Shown here in pieces: positions 6,747-15,200 of a DNA stretch of 25,823 nucleotides. How positions within the stretch are numbered: the first letter of the stretch is position 1; each line of letters opens with the position of its first letter. This DNA is from an uncultured bacterium (lineage in GTDB: Bacteria > Bacteroidota > Ignavibacteria > Kapaibacteriales > UBA4661). A program made the position numbers and the translations under genes. The stretch covers positions 1 through 25,823 of the forward strand of contig CALCNX010000144.1 in assembly GCA_937899715.1 (NCBI GenBank). Reading direction: 5' to 3'. The notes under the pieces were generated by a model that saw only the letters and a list, made by a program, of their open reading frames with translations, was not told the DNA's origin and did not search any database.

Positions 6747-7957
6747 TGTTGTTCCTTTGGTGATATGGGATTGGGTGAGGTGAGAGAAATAATTCGTTGA
6801 TAAAAACGTATAGCCCGCTCTGCTATTGCCATGCCGTCCAGTTCGCGTTTCATAAAAGCGCGGGCATTTTGGCTACGCTCTTCGCGCATCGGTCTTTCAT
6901 TGAAAGCCGTCATCAGTGCTTGAGCAAAATCTTCGGGCGAGCCGGATGCGGAAAGCCAGCCAATATCATTTTCGGCAAAATATTGTGGAAAATCGCTCAC
7001 GGGTGTTAGCGCTACAGGAGCACCGGCATTGAGGTAATCGGTCATTTTAGAATGCCACCGCGCAGCATTTGCGTCGTTAACTTCCATCGGTAAAATGCAG
7101 GCATCGGCGGCGGCAAAATAGCGATAGACCTCCTGCATCGTTGGTACAATACCTGTTCGGAGAATACTATATTCCTGACAAACACTGTCCTCAATAAAAT
7201 GTTTGCCTACCCAGATGAGTGTGTATGCAATGTTGTGATGCTTGAGTATGTCCAGCGCCTTCAGAAGGAGCGCAAAATCTGTTTCATAGATTGTTCCTGC
7301 AAAACAAAGCACATTTTCTTGGGGCGAAATGCCATGCTTTTCCTGAAGCCACACCCGCGCATCCTTGTATGCAAGCGGCTCTTGGCTTGTATCCACGCCG
7401 AGATGATGAACCTCAATTCGGTCTGCGGGGTAACCAAGTTCGCGGAGGCGTGCTGCAAGATACGATGTAATTGTCGTTGCACCATCGGCGTATTTGCGGA
7501 ACCCCGTTTCAAGCCATCCCTCAATACCGCCCACTGTCATTGCGAAGCCCTTGCCAAAGCGCGTACTGCCTTTGCCAAACAAATCCCACCATGATAAAAC
7601 AAACGGTACGCCGAGCTGGCGTTGCACGTAGAGCGAAGGAAATATCACATTAGGGCGGCAGTCCACAGCATGAACGATGTCGAATGGTGCTTCATGGTGC
7701 AGTTTTTTCGCAATGCGGCAGCGTACAAACGCATTCCAGAGGTCAACGCCTTGGCGGAGTTTGCCCCAGAGTATATCGGGTGCTTCGATGACACGCACTC
7801 CCTCGCGCATGATAGTCTTCGAGCGCCAACGCTCGGCTTTGGAGGTGCAAAAAAGTGTGACATTGTGTCCGAGTTTGACGTAGGCGGCGCACTGTTCCAA
7901 CACTTTCCAGTATGGTCCGGTTTCGGCTTGGTTGTGGATGATAAAAGCAATGTTCAT
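6743..7957 (-). CDS. Glycosyltransferase family 4 protein
   Basis: The protein has 404 residues and a GT-B fold of two Rossmann-like domains. The N-terminal acceptor domain begins MNIAFIIHNQAETGPYWKV, with a typical first beta strand. The C-terminal donor domain includes CFAGTIYETD, then GIVPTMQEVYRYFAAADACI and a NAARWHSKMTDYLNAGAPV region, the usual donor-binding part of GT4 enzymes. It probably adds a sugar to a glycan in the cytoplasm. The start at 7957 is chosen because the first beta strand begins there; the frame continues upstream but that 52-residue stretch is not family-like. It is first in a minus-strand block with the oxidoreductase (4-base overlap) and the sugar-1-phosphate transferase, and is divergent from rimM. 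The sugar and linkage are not predictable. Confidence 0.9.
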   Translation of the reverse strand: MNIAFIIHNQAETGPYWKVLEQCAAYVKLGHNVTLFCTSKAERWRSKTIMREGVRVIEAPDILWGKLRQGVDLWNAFVRCRIAKKLHHEAPFDIVHAVDCRPNVIFPSLYVQRQLGVPFVLSWWDLFGKGSTRFGKGFAMTVGGIEGWLETGFRKYADGATTITSYLAARLRELGYPADRIEVHHLGVDTSQEPLAYKDARVWLQEKHGISPQENVLCFAGTIYETDFALLLKALDILKHHNIAYTLIWVGKHFIEDSVCQEYSILRTGIVPTMQEVYRYFAAADACILPMEVNDANAARWHSKMTDYLNAGAPVALTPVSDFPQYFAENDIGWLSASGSPEDFAQALMTAFNERPMREERSQNARAFMKRELDGMAIAERAIRFYQRIISLTSPNPISPKEQQ

Positions 7958-8096
7958 GCAGAAATTCGTGCAGAATAGTCGCAAAATGGTCGTTGGTTCA
8001 AAACAATCAGCACCCAAAATACGAAGAAGAAGAGACGCAGAAAAAGCGTTTTTTTGTATGCGCTTCCTGAAAACAAAAGTGGTAAATTGCCGCCGC

Positions 8097-8126
8097 TTGA
8101 CAACGCTTACCAAACTGCCTCAGAAT
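8097..8126 (+). promoter_or_regulatory. Possible promoter for rimM
   Basis: TTGACA at 8097-8102 is a perfect -35-like hexamer and is followed after 18 bases by CAGAAT at 8121-8126, which matches four of six -10 positions. It lies in the 239-base gap between the divergent glycosyltransferase gene and rimM, about 70 bases before the rimM start. If this organism uses Bacteroidota-type promoters, the match to the common consensus could be accidental. Confidence 0.3.
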
Positions 8127-8196
8127 GGTGAATTGCATGTTATGAACATTCTTGGCTCGAACTCTATCATTCCAAAACTCAACACGATTGATTTTC

Positions 8197-8769
8197 ATGG
8201 CTCTACGCTACGCAGGACGCATTATTCGGACACACGGCACGAGCGGGCAAGTCGTCATCGGCGATTGCATTGCGCACTTTCGGGGATTTCCTTCCGGCGC
8301 GGTGTTGCAGGTCGGTTATTCATCGGCATTTGGCAAACCTTATACCGTCAAGATCTCTTCAGAACACGGCTCCGGGCACTTTGCAGTGACATTGCAGGGC
8401 GTTACCTCGCCAGAGGCGGCATCCACGCTGAAGGAAATGGGCGTTTTTGTGGAAGAAGACCTTCTTCGCGCTCAGACCGCAACTCAGTATTTCGACGATG
8501 AAATCATTGGTGCCAGCGTAATCAACCGCGACACTGGCGAAGAAATCGGGCTTATCAAAGAAATTTGGGATACGCCGGCAAATGAAATTTGGGTGGTGGA
8601 TTACAATGGCAAAGAACTCCCAATTCCGGTGATTGATGAAATCGTGAAGCACGTTAATATCAAGCGCAAGCAAGTATCCATCTACGTTATGCCCGGACTC
8701 CTCGAAATCGTGGATAATACACCCAATGATGAACGAGATGATGACGAAGACGAGAACGAGAAAGATTAA
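8197..8769 (+). CDS. rimM: Ribosome maturation factor RimM
   Basis: A 190-residue protein. RimM binds ribosomal protein S19 and helps mature the head of the 30S subunit. The N-terminal RimM domain starts with YAGRIIRTHGTSGQVVI, the family's opening motif. A PRC-barrel follows at about 97-170, with YFDDEIIGASVINRDTGEEI and later LPIPVIDEIVK and MPGLLEIV. The last 18 residues form a very acidic tail (DDDEDENEKD). The ATG at 8197 starts right before the family motif; the frame is open for 15 codons upstream. The gene usually lies in rpsP-rimM-trmD-rplS, but here it stands alone, divergent from a glycosyltransferase. Confidence 0.92.
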   Translation: MALRYAGRIIRTHGTSGQVVIGDCIAHFRGFPSGAVLQVGYSSAFGKPYTVKISSEHGSGHFAVTLQGVTSPEAASTLKEMGVFVEEDLLRAQTATQYFDDEIIGASVINRDTGEEIGLIKEIWDTPANEIWVVDYNGKELPIPVIDEIVKHVNIKRKQVSIYVMPGLLEIVDNTPNDERDDDEDENEKD

Positions 8770-8901
8770 CAAAGCAAATATATCTATATTTTTTTGCAAA
8801 TTATTTTTATATAAGTCAATTTGTAAAATCTTATAAATCTATCTCGCAGCAAAAAGCATAAAAATCCGTGATATTTTTATCTATTTTTTCTCCCAATTAT
8901 T
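8770..8901. other. AT-rich gap between rimM and the dehydrogenase gene
   Basis: This stretch is clearly richer in A and T than its surroundings, with repeated TATATT/TTTTTAT runs. It probably contains the end of the rimM transcript and the promoter of the dehydrogenase, but no stem-loop or box is sharp enough to name. Confidence 0.35.
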
Positions 8902-9951
8902 ATGCCCTTCCAGCGCACCGCCTATCGGATGACCCGCGCCGGTTCTCTCGGTAATATGCACCTTGTCCACGAAGCGCTTCCTGACCCCACGGCGCACGAA
9001 GTGTGCGTGGAAGTCCGCGCCATCGGGCTAAATTTTGCGGATATTTTCGCGATGATGGGTCTATACAGCGCCACACCGAAGGGGAGTTTTGTGCCGGGAT
9101 TGGAATATGCAGGTATTGTGCGCTCTGTGGGCAACAGTGTAACACGCGTCAAGATTGGCGATAGAGTAATGGGCGTGGTGCGGTTCGGCGCGTACACGAC
9201 GCACGTGGTCATTGGCGAGGAGTACGTGCTGCCACTTCCACAAGATTGGTCATTTGAAGAGGGCGCTGCATTTACCATTCAGGCGCTGACGGCGTATTAT
9301 GCGCTCTTTCCGCTTGGTGCGCTGCGCGAGGGCGCAACAGTGTTGATTCATAGCGCTGCGGGTGGTGTAGGTATTGCCGCAAACCGCATTGCCAAGCACT
9401 TCGGCGCATTCACGATTGGTTCGGTTGGGACATCCGATAAAATAGACCTCCTGCAAAAAGAAGGCTATGACCGTGTATTTGTGCGTTCCGGCACTTCGTA
9501 CAAAGCCTCACAGCGCGATCTTGCTGAAGCCTTGGAAGAACGTCCTTTGACGCTTATTTTGGACAGTTTGGGCGGACACGCCTTGCAAGCAGGCTACGAT
9601 GCACTTGCGCCTACGGGACGTGTTGTATGCTTCGGTTCAGCAAGCATGGCATTTCAGGGGAAACGCCCGCCATATCTTTCGCTTGCGTGGAAATGGCTGC
9701 AACGACCGAAGTTTGATGCACTCTCAATGATAGAAGAAAACAAAGCGGTGCTGGGCTTCAACCTTATTTGGTTGTGGGATAATATTGCCGAGCTAACTCT
9801 TCTTATTGATAAAGTTCATGCGTTGCGTCTTCCCAAGCCGCTTGTGGGTCATACGTTCCCCTTTGCAACGTTGCCGGATGCAATTACGATGTTTCAATCG
9901 GGTAAAACGGTTGGGAAAGTTGTTGTGCGGGTTGCACCCGAAGATTTGTAA
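8902..9951 (+). CDS. Zinc-independent medium-chain dehydrogenase/quinone oxidoreductase, VAT1-like
   Basis: The protein has 349 residues. An N-terminal GroES-like domain includes AIGLNFADIFAMMGLY and FVPGLEYAGIV, the hallmarks of the quinone oxidoreductase branch, and lacks the cysteines and histidine that bind catalytic and structural zinc in alcohol dehydrogenases. The Rossmann domain has VLIHSAAGGVGIAANRIAK, the NADPH-binding motif, and LILDSLGGHALQAGYDALAP. The inserted PPYLSLAWKWLQRPKFDAL and the following stretch resemble the VAT1 branch. It probably reduces a quinone or an alpha,beta-unsaturated carbonyl with NADPH in the cytoplasm; the true substrate is unknown. A single gene with its own upstream gap, ended by a long inverted repeat against a convergent gene. 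Confidence 0.88.
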   Translation: MPFQRTAYRMTRAGSLGNMHLVHEALPDPTAHEVCVEVRAIGLNFADIFAMMGLYSATPKGSFVPGLEYAGIVRSVGNSVTRVKIGDRVMGVVRFGAYTTHVVIGEEYVLPLPQDWSFEEGAAFTIQALTAYYALFPLGALREGATVLIHSAAGGVGIAANRIAKHFGAFTIGSVGTSDKIDLLQKEGYDRVFVRSGTSYKASQRDLAEALEERPLTLILDSLGGHALQAGYDALAPTGRVVCFGSASMAFQGKRPPYLSLAWKWLQRPKFDALSMIEENKAVLGFNLIWLWDNIAELTLLIDKVHALRLPKPLVGHTFPFATLPDAITMFQSGKTVGKVVVRVAPEDL

Positions 9952-9967
9952 ATTCTTTTTGCTCTGA

Positions 9968-10052
9968 GGGCTTTCGCAAAAAACAGGGAGTGCGGAATTT
10001 TAATTCCACCGTTTCGTGAGAAAGACCTTGTGGAATTAAAATTCCGCACTCC
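9968..10052. repeat. REP-like repeat with 23-bp perfect inverted arms
   Basis: The arm at 9987-10009 begins GGAGTGCGGAATTTTAATTC and is perfectly complementary to 10030-10052, with a 20-base loop. Each arm also contains its own small palindrome, GGAATT-TT-AATTCC. The lead-in GGGCTTTCGCAAAAAACAGGGAGTGCGGAAT-like sequence recurs, diverged, at 25026-25057, so this is a repeat family rather than a one-off terminator. It sits between convergent genes, where it could also end transcription in both directions, although no T-run is present. Confidence 0.75.
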
Positions 10053-10111
10053 AATCATGGTCGTTTTTGCTATTTGTGAAAGTCCTAACTCTGTTTTTCA
10101 TTGTTCCGTGT

Positions 10112-11254
10112 TTATTGTTCAATGATGCACTCTGCTGTCTCCGTTCCAATCGTGCTGCCAAGCGCCACACCCATACCATTGCACCCGAAGCTAACAACGA
10201 TGCGCTCTCCCGTGCGTTTGACAATGGGCAGTTTGCTTTTGTGAAAGCCCATAATCCCCGACCAACGATGTTCGATAGAAAATTCTGCGTGAGGGGCGAT
10301 GACTTTGTGCAAGATTCGCTCCAATTCATTCTGAATAGTGTCATTGAGTGTTAAGTCCGTAGTTTCTTCCGCCTCAAATGCCAGATTGCGCCCGCCACCG
10401 AAGAGGATACGCTGCCCTTCGGGTGAGGCAACATTGCGAAAATAATAAAATCCCTCGTCGAAGTGAAATACCCCGCGAAACGGTAGTCCTTCTATCGGCG
10501 TAGTGACGAGCACTTGCCCCCGCGCAGGAACGATGCCAAGTTCGGGTGCAAACCGTGCGGTGAAGGCATTGGTGCACAGCGCTACTTGACGGGCTTGCAA
10601 GACGGATGTTTCCTCGTTGTGCCGAATGTGTAAGCGTACTCCCCCGCTATGTTCCTCAATGTGCCCGACATCCGTGCCGAAAAGCAGCATCACACCTCGT
10701 TCCTGTGCTAGTGCCGCGAGCGAGCGCATCATTTTTCCTGAATGAATCTGCCCCTCAAAGTCGCTTTGCACCAGTGCTTTGACGTGTCCTGTATTGAAAC
10801 CATTGTCCGCAATACGAGCATTGAGGAGGTAAAATGCTTGTTGTGGGAAAACTTCAGCAAGCACAGCATTCACACGCTCCAGATGGTCGAGTGCAGAGAG
10901 ATTATTGTCGAAAAGCAATTCTGCGCCGCCGTGCTGCTCATAACCACAAGCCTCATCCCCAAGCCGTTTGCGTAGGAGTTGCAACCCTGAATAGCGAGCG
11001 CGAACAACTGCTGCGGTGGCATCTTCGCCGTTAGCTGCAATATCGTGCAAGATTTCCGTCAGGCTCCCAAAGCAAGCAAAACCCGCATTTCGCGTGCTGG
11101 CACCGCTTGGAATTAGCCCTCGCTCCAGCACTGCCACAGAGAGTTTCGGTGTACGCTCCTTAAGCGAAATAGCGGTGGACAGCCCGATAATCCCCGCGCC
11201 GATGATGATGACATCGTGCTGCGTCCACGCATCGTGTTCCCAATAACTGAGCAT
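10112..11254 (-). CDS. FAD-dependent oxidoreductase (DAO family)
   Basis: A 380-residue amine or amino-acid oxidising flavoprotein. The ADP-binding motif is DVIIIGAGIIGLSTA at about 14-28. STRNAGFACFGS follows near residue 53, the usual second FAD contact in glycine oxidase and sarcosine oxidase relatives. Late motifs are PARGQVLVTTP, then FHFDEGFYYFRN, HRWSGIMGFHKSKLPIV and the C-terminal VVSFGCNGMGVALGSTIGT, which closes the FAD site. It belongs with D-amino-acid dehydrogenase, glycine oxidase and gamma-glutamylputrescine oxidase; the substrate cannot be chosen. No signal peptide. It is divergent from the HupE-like gene across a gap with an 18-bp palindrome, so the two may be co-regulated. 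Confidence 0.9.
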   Translation of the reverse strand: MLSYWEHDAWTQHDVIIIGAGIIGLSTAISLKERTPKLSVAVLERGLIPSGASTRNAGFACFGSLTEILHDIAANGEDATAAVVRARYSGLQLLRKRLGDEACGYEQHGGAELLFDNNLSALDHLERVNAVLAEVFPQQAFYLLNARIADNGFNTGHVKALVQSDFEGQIHSGKMMRSLAALAQERGVMLLFGTDVGHIEEHSGGVRLHIRHNEETSVLQARQVALCTNAFTARFAPELGIVPARGQVLVTTPIEGLPFRGVFHFDEGFYYFRNVASPEGQRILFGGGRNLAFEAEETTDLTLNDTIQNELERILHKVIAPHAEFSIEHRWSGIMGFHKSKLPIVKRTGERIVVSFGCNGMGVALGSTIGTETAECIIEQ

Positions 11255-11309
11255 AGTTTTGCTCCCATGAACCTTGAATGTAAGAAAAAACTGTTCTGGC
11301 GCGTGACGG

Positions 11310-11361
11310 GCAAATTTCTTCCTTCACTTCACCAAATTTGGTGAAAAATAGCAAATTTCTT
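11310..11361. promoter_or_regulatory. Candidate operator: 18-bp palindrome flanked by direct repeats
   Basis: TTCACCAAATTTGGTGAA at 11328-11345 is a perfect 18-bp palindrome. GCAAATTTCTT occurs on either side, at 11310-11320 and 11351-11361, in direct orientation 41 bases apart. The element lies in the 198-base gap between the divergent FAD oxidoreductase and hupE-like genes, the right place for a dimeric repressor that controls one or both. The regulator is not in the window. Confidence 0.6.
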
Positions 11362-11452
11362 GTAAATTACGAGGCACTGTATTCGCATACCTGCTTGCAA
11401 TCCACTTGCCCATCTCAACAATACACACCAGTATTCACGTTTTAAGAGCACC

Positions 11453-12118
11453 ATGTTTCAGACAGAGTTTTTTTCCTACGTACAACTTGGGTTTACGCAT
11501 ATTTCCGACCTGAACGCATTTGACCATATTCTTTTTGTTACAGCCCTCTGTGCGCTCTCCGATGTGCGCGAGTGGCAGCATTTGTTATGGCTCATCACGG
11601 CTTTCACGCTTGGGCACTCGGTAACACTTGCCCTTTCAACATTAAATATCATTTCGTTTCCCAGCCCGATTGTGGAATTTCTCATTCCCGTCACCATTTT
11701 TGCCACTGCGTGTGTGAATATTATCGCCTTACATCGGCGTAAGGATGTCTTTGACCCCGTCGGAGCAATGAGAAGTGAAGCGACACCAAGCACAAGCACA
11801 AAGAATATCAAGACAACATTTCCCGGACAAGAACGAGCAAAATATCTGATGGCTGTTTGCTTCGGTTTCATTCATGGCATGGGTTTTTCGACCTTTCTTA
11901 AGAGTTTACTTGGCAAAGAAGCATCTATCACCTTGCCACTGTTTGCGTTCAATATTGGTCTTGAGGTTGGGCAAATCTTGATAGTAGGCTGTTTGCTACT
12001 GCTGACATTGCTGGCAACGCAGATTCTGCACCTTGCACGGCGCGATTGGTCGCTGATTGTGTCGGGTGCGGCGCTGGGAATAGCCTTGACGCTGATGCTG
12101 AAAAACTTTCCATGGTAA
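11453..12118 (+). CDS. HupE/UreJ-like membrane protein
   Basis: The protein has 221 residues and about six membrane helices. Conserved polar motifs inside the membrane are GFTHISDLNAFDHILFV (residues 13-29, with His16, Asp24 and His25), TAFTLGHSVTLALS, CFGFIHGMGFSTF and FNIGLEVGQ. These match the HupE/UreJ_2 group (PF13795-type), relatives of HupE nickel or metal permeases. No hydrogenase or urease genes are in the window, so a nickel role is not supported by context; metal transport remains a family-level inference. The middle loop (SEATPSTSTKN) is hydrophilic. It is divergent from the FAD oxidoreductase and 87 bases ahead of the sensor kinase. Confidence 0.82.
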   Translation: MFQTEFFSYVQLGFTHISDLNAFDHILFVTALCALSDVREWQHLLWLITAFTLGHSVTLALSTLNIISFPSPIVEFLIPVTIFATACVNIIALHRRKDVFDPVGAMRSEATPSTSTKNIKTTFPGQERAKYLMAVCFGFIHGMGFSTFLKSLLGKEASITLPLFAFNIGLEVGQILIVGCLLLLTLLATQILHLARRDWSLIVSGAALGIALTLMLKNFPW

Positions 12119-12150
12119 TTGAATACCCATTTGTAATTGAAGACTCATTT
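12115..12150 (+). repeat. Two tandem 18-bp units at the end of the hupE-like gene
   Basis: GTAATTGAATACCCATTT at 12115-12132 is followed directly by GTAATTGAAGACTCATTT at 12133-12150, a 16-of-18 match. The first unit overlaps the stop codon of the HupE-like gene. It lies just before the sensor kinase gene and may be a double regulatory site or simply a tandem duplication. Confidence 0.55.
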
Positions 12151-12205
12151 CGTTTTCAGCGAGATTGCTGCCCGCACCTCTTCGTCTATCTAATTTGTGT
12201 GTTTT

Positions 12206-15200
12206 ATGAATGGTTATGGCAGAATATTAAATAGCACTGTAACGCTATTTTTTTACGCAAGACATTTCCTTGTGAGCGCATTTGTGGTATTGTGCTTCAG
12301 TGCCGTATGCCTCCGTGCGCAAGAGACTGATATGCAATCGGTTAGCTACAATCTGAGCAACGTTCTGCCTACTGACCTTATCAAAGCAACTGTGCAGGAC
12401 GGACGGGGGTTCGTGTGGGCAGCATCGGACGCAGGCATTGTGCGCTTCGACGGCAGGCACTCCACGCTTCATCGCAATCTACCGAGCCTCTACGTGAAAG
12501 GGTTTGCGCGGACGGCGAATGGTACAATGCTAGCAATAACGGATATGGGTTTGGTAAAAATCCGTGAAGATGCTGATTCTGTGCGCTTTCCGATTGTGCT
12601 ACGCGGCGCGTCAGTACGAACAGATTCCACGCTGTTCTATCCCAAATCTCTTTTTCTCGCCTCAAACGACGACATTTGGATTGGCGAACAGAATGCTGTC
12701 ATTCGCTTCCGCAAAGGCGTAATGAAGCGTTTTCCTTTTGATGCGCGTTATACCACCGACAGTTTCGTTCGCTCTTTTTCTTTTGTGGAAGAATTGGACG
12801 GTACTATTCTGGTCTCGGCACAGCGCGGTCACGGGCTTTTCCGTTTTGATGTTGCTTCCGACCGCTTTGTTGAGGTTGCCGTGCGCAACGCTCCTTTCGC
12901 CGAGGCAAGTGCGATATACCTGCGTGACAAGGTAAAGCGCTTGCTTTGGATTGGCACCAGTAGCGGTGTCTTTGAACTGGCGCTTAATGAATCGGAGGCA
13001 AAGCGTTCTTGGAAGCAAATAAGCTCACTCCGCGACATTAGCTGCTTTACGGAAGATAATGCCGGTAATTTCTACATCGGTACATGGTATCAGGGCTTAC
13101 ATAAATACAATGCCGAAACAAAAACGACATCTGCACTTTCTTACGTGGATTCCAAAACCATTAACGATATTCGCATTGCTGCCGATGGGAACGTGTGGGT
13201 GAGCAGCGACGACGGCATCACGCTTCTGCATCCTTATACGTTTATCAAGCCGGATGTACCTTTTCAGCGTCCATTCATACAGCATACCATCTTGGCAAAA
13301 AATGGTGATATTTTAGTGAGCGATGGTGCTGCCATACAGCGTATCAACCCGTATCTGAACAAGTTGCCACATAAAGAATTACTCACCGTCATTGATAGGG
13401 ATTTGGGGAGTATTGCTTGCCTTGCCGAACATCCCGACGGCAGTATTTGGTACAGCACGGCGAGCGGCTTTCTGATGGCAGCAAAGGATGGTGTTTCGCG
13501 CATTGTCAATCGGCAAGCGGGCGAAAGTTTTTATTTTTACATTTACTGCGATAAACGGGGTACGGTGTGGGCTTGCCAGAACCCCAACGGGCAAATTACG
13601 ACGGTTGCGCCTGACGGCACGACGAGGCGTTACGACTCCTCGCGCGGTATGACTTCAAGCGTGTATGTTCTGCGGGAATCTCCAAAGGGTGAAATTTTTA
13701 CGGGTGGTAGTGGCGAGACTGGCTATATTTTTCATTATGACCGCAGCAAAGACCGCTTTGAGAATCTGAGTACGCCTCTTCCATTCGCAATCAATGAACC
13801 GTTAAGTGTAAACGACCTTGCCGTGGAATCAGACACAAGTGTTTGGTTGGCAACGAATTATGGTGTTCTGCACCACCTCAACCACAAAACCGATACGATT
13901 CCTTTCTCTAGCGATGTATCGCGGCGAAACACGGTCGCTATCGCTCTTGCGTCCCAAGGCGGGGTCGTCTTTGCCACCGACCACGGTGTGTATATGTATG
14001 TCCGAAAACAACTTATTGCCGTAGATTTGCGCATGGAGAAGATGGTAATGTCGCCCAGCTTTCGGTGTATGGTCATTGATAGCGCGGCGCAACTATGGCT
14101 TGGAACAAAATTGGGGCTACTTGTATCTCAAAAATTCGCCAAGCTCGTTCCGCAGACACAAATGCCCACGATTGTCCTCTTGCGGGCGAATGGTGAGCGC
14201 GTTAGCAGTGAGCAACGCAACCATGCAAGCGGTCTTTACCTGCAAGCAGAATTCACCTCGCTTTGCTATCCGGCAGAAAAAGTGCGGTATCAAACGCGCC
14301 TTGTCACGGTGCTGGGCGATGGCACAATGTCCGGCACGGATACAACATGGCACGAAGCTCGCTATAATGCGGAGGAAATCTTCCCCTCCGTTGCAAGTGG
14401 TGATTATCTTCTGCAAATTCGCGCTCAGCAAGAAGGCTATCTCTGGAGTGAGCCGACGCAGTACCGCTTCACGGTACAGCCCGCTTGGTATGTGCGTTGG
14501 TGGGCATGGGTGCTGTACGCGCTGCTCATTGCGAGCTTGATGTATGGTGCAGCGCAATACTGGGCGCGGCATTTGGCAAAACGTAATCGAGTGCTTCAGC
14601 GTATGGTGGACGAGCGCACGGTAGAAATACAGCGTCAACTGGGCATTTTGGACGAGCAAGCCGGTGAAATTGAGATTGCGAACACGCGTCTTCAAGAGCA
14701 AAACCTCCAACTCGTCCGATTCAATAACGAAAAAAATGATTTTCTTGGCATTGTGGCGCACGACCTCAAGAACCCGCTCACAGGAATTATGATGACAACC
14801 TCAATGATGCGGATGTACTATGAAAAATTGACATCGGAAGAGCTACGAGCACAGGTGCAGCGCATTGAGGATACTGCTCATCGTATGCACGTCATTATCA
14901 CGGAATTGCTGGATGTCAACGCCATAGAGACAGGCAATATCAACATTTCCATCACGAATGTCAACATTACTCAGGTAACCAAAAGCGTTGTCGAAGACTT
15001 TCGTGAACGTGCCGAAGCAAAGCGTATCACCATTCACTTTCGTTCGGAGCAGGATTCAATCTTGGTTCTAGCGGATGCCAATTTGATTATACAAATTTTG
15101 GAAAATCTCGTTTCTAATGCCGTCAAATACTCACCGCCCGACAAAAATATTTTTGTGAGTATCACCCGTGCGCCGCACCAGCGCGTCCGTGCGGCGGTGC

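Noticed and set aside
7958..8113. N-terminal 52-residue extension of the GT4 glycosyltransferase
   Set aside because: Composition is not family-like, and the GT4 first strand begins at the ATG at 7957; the extension overlaps the probable rimM promoter region.
11453..12118. Reading the HupE-like gene as evidence of a hydrogenase or urease locus
   Set aside because: No hydrogenase, urease or maturation genes are present on either side; the family is broad and its members often stand alone.
14117..14761. Minus-strand open frame of 214 codons inside the sensor kinase gene
   Set aside because: It is a shadow of the Y_Y_Y and membrane region of the kinase on the opposite strand and shows no domain pattern of its own.
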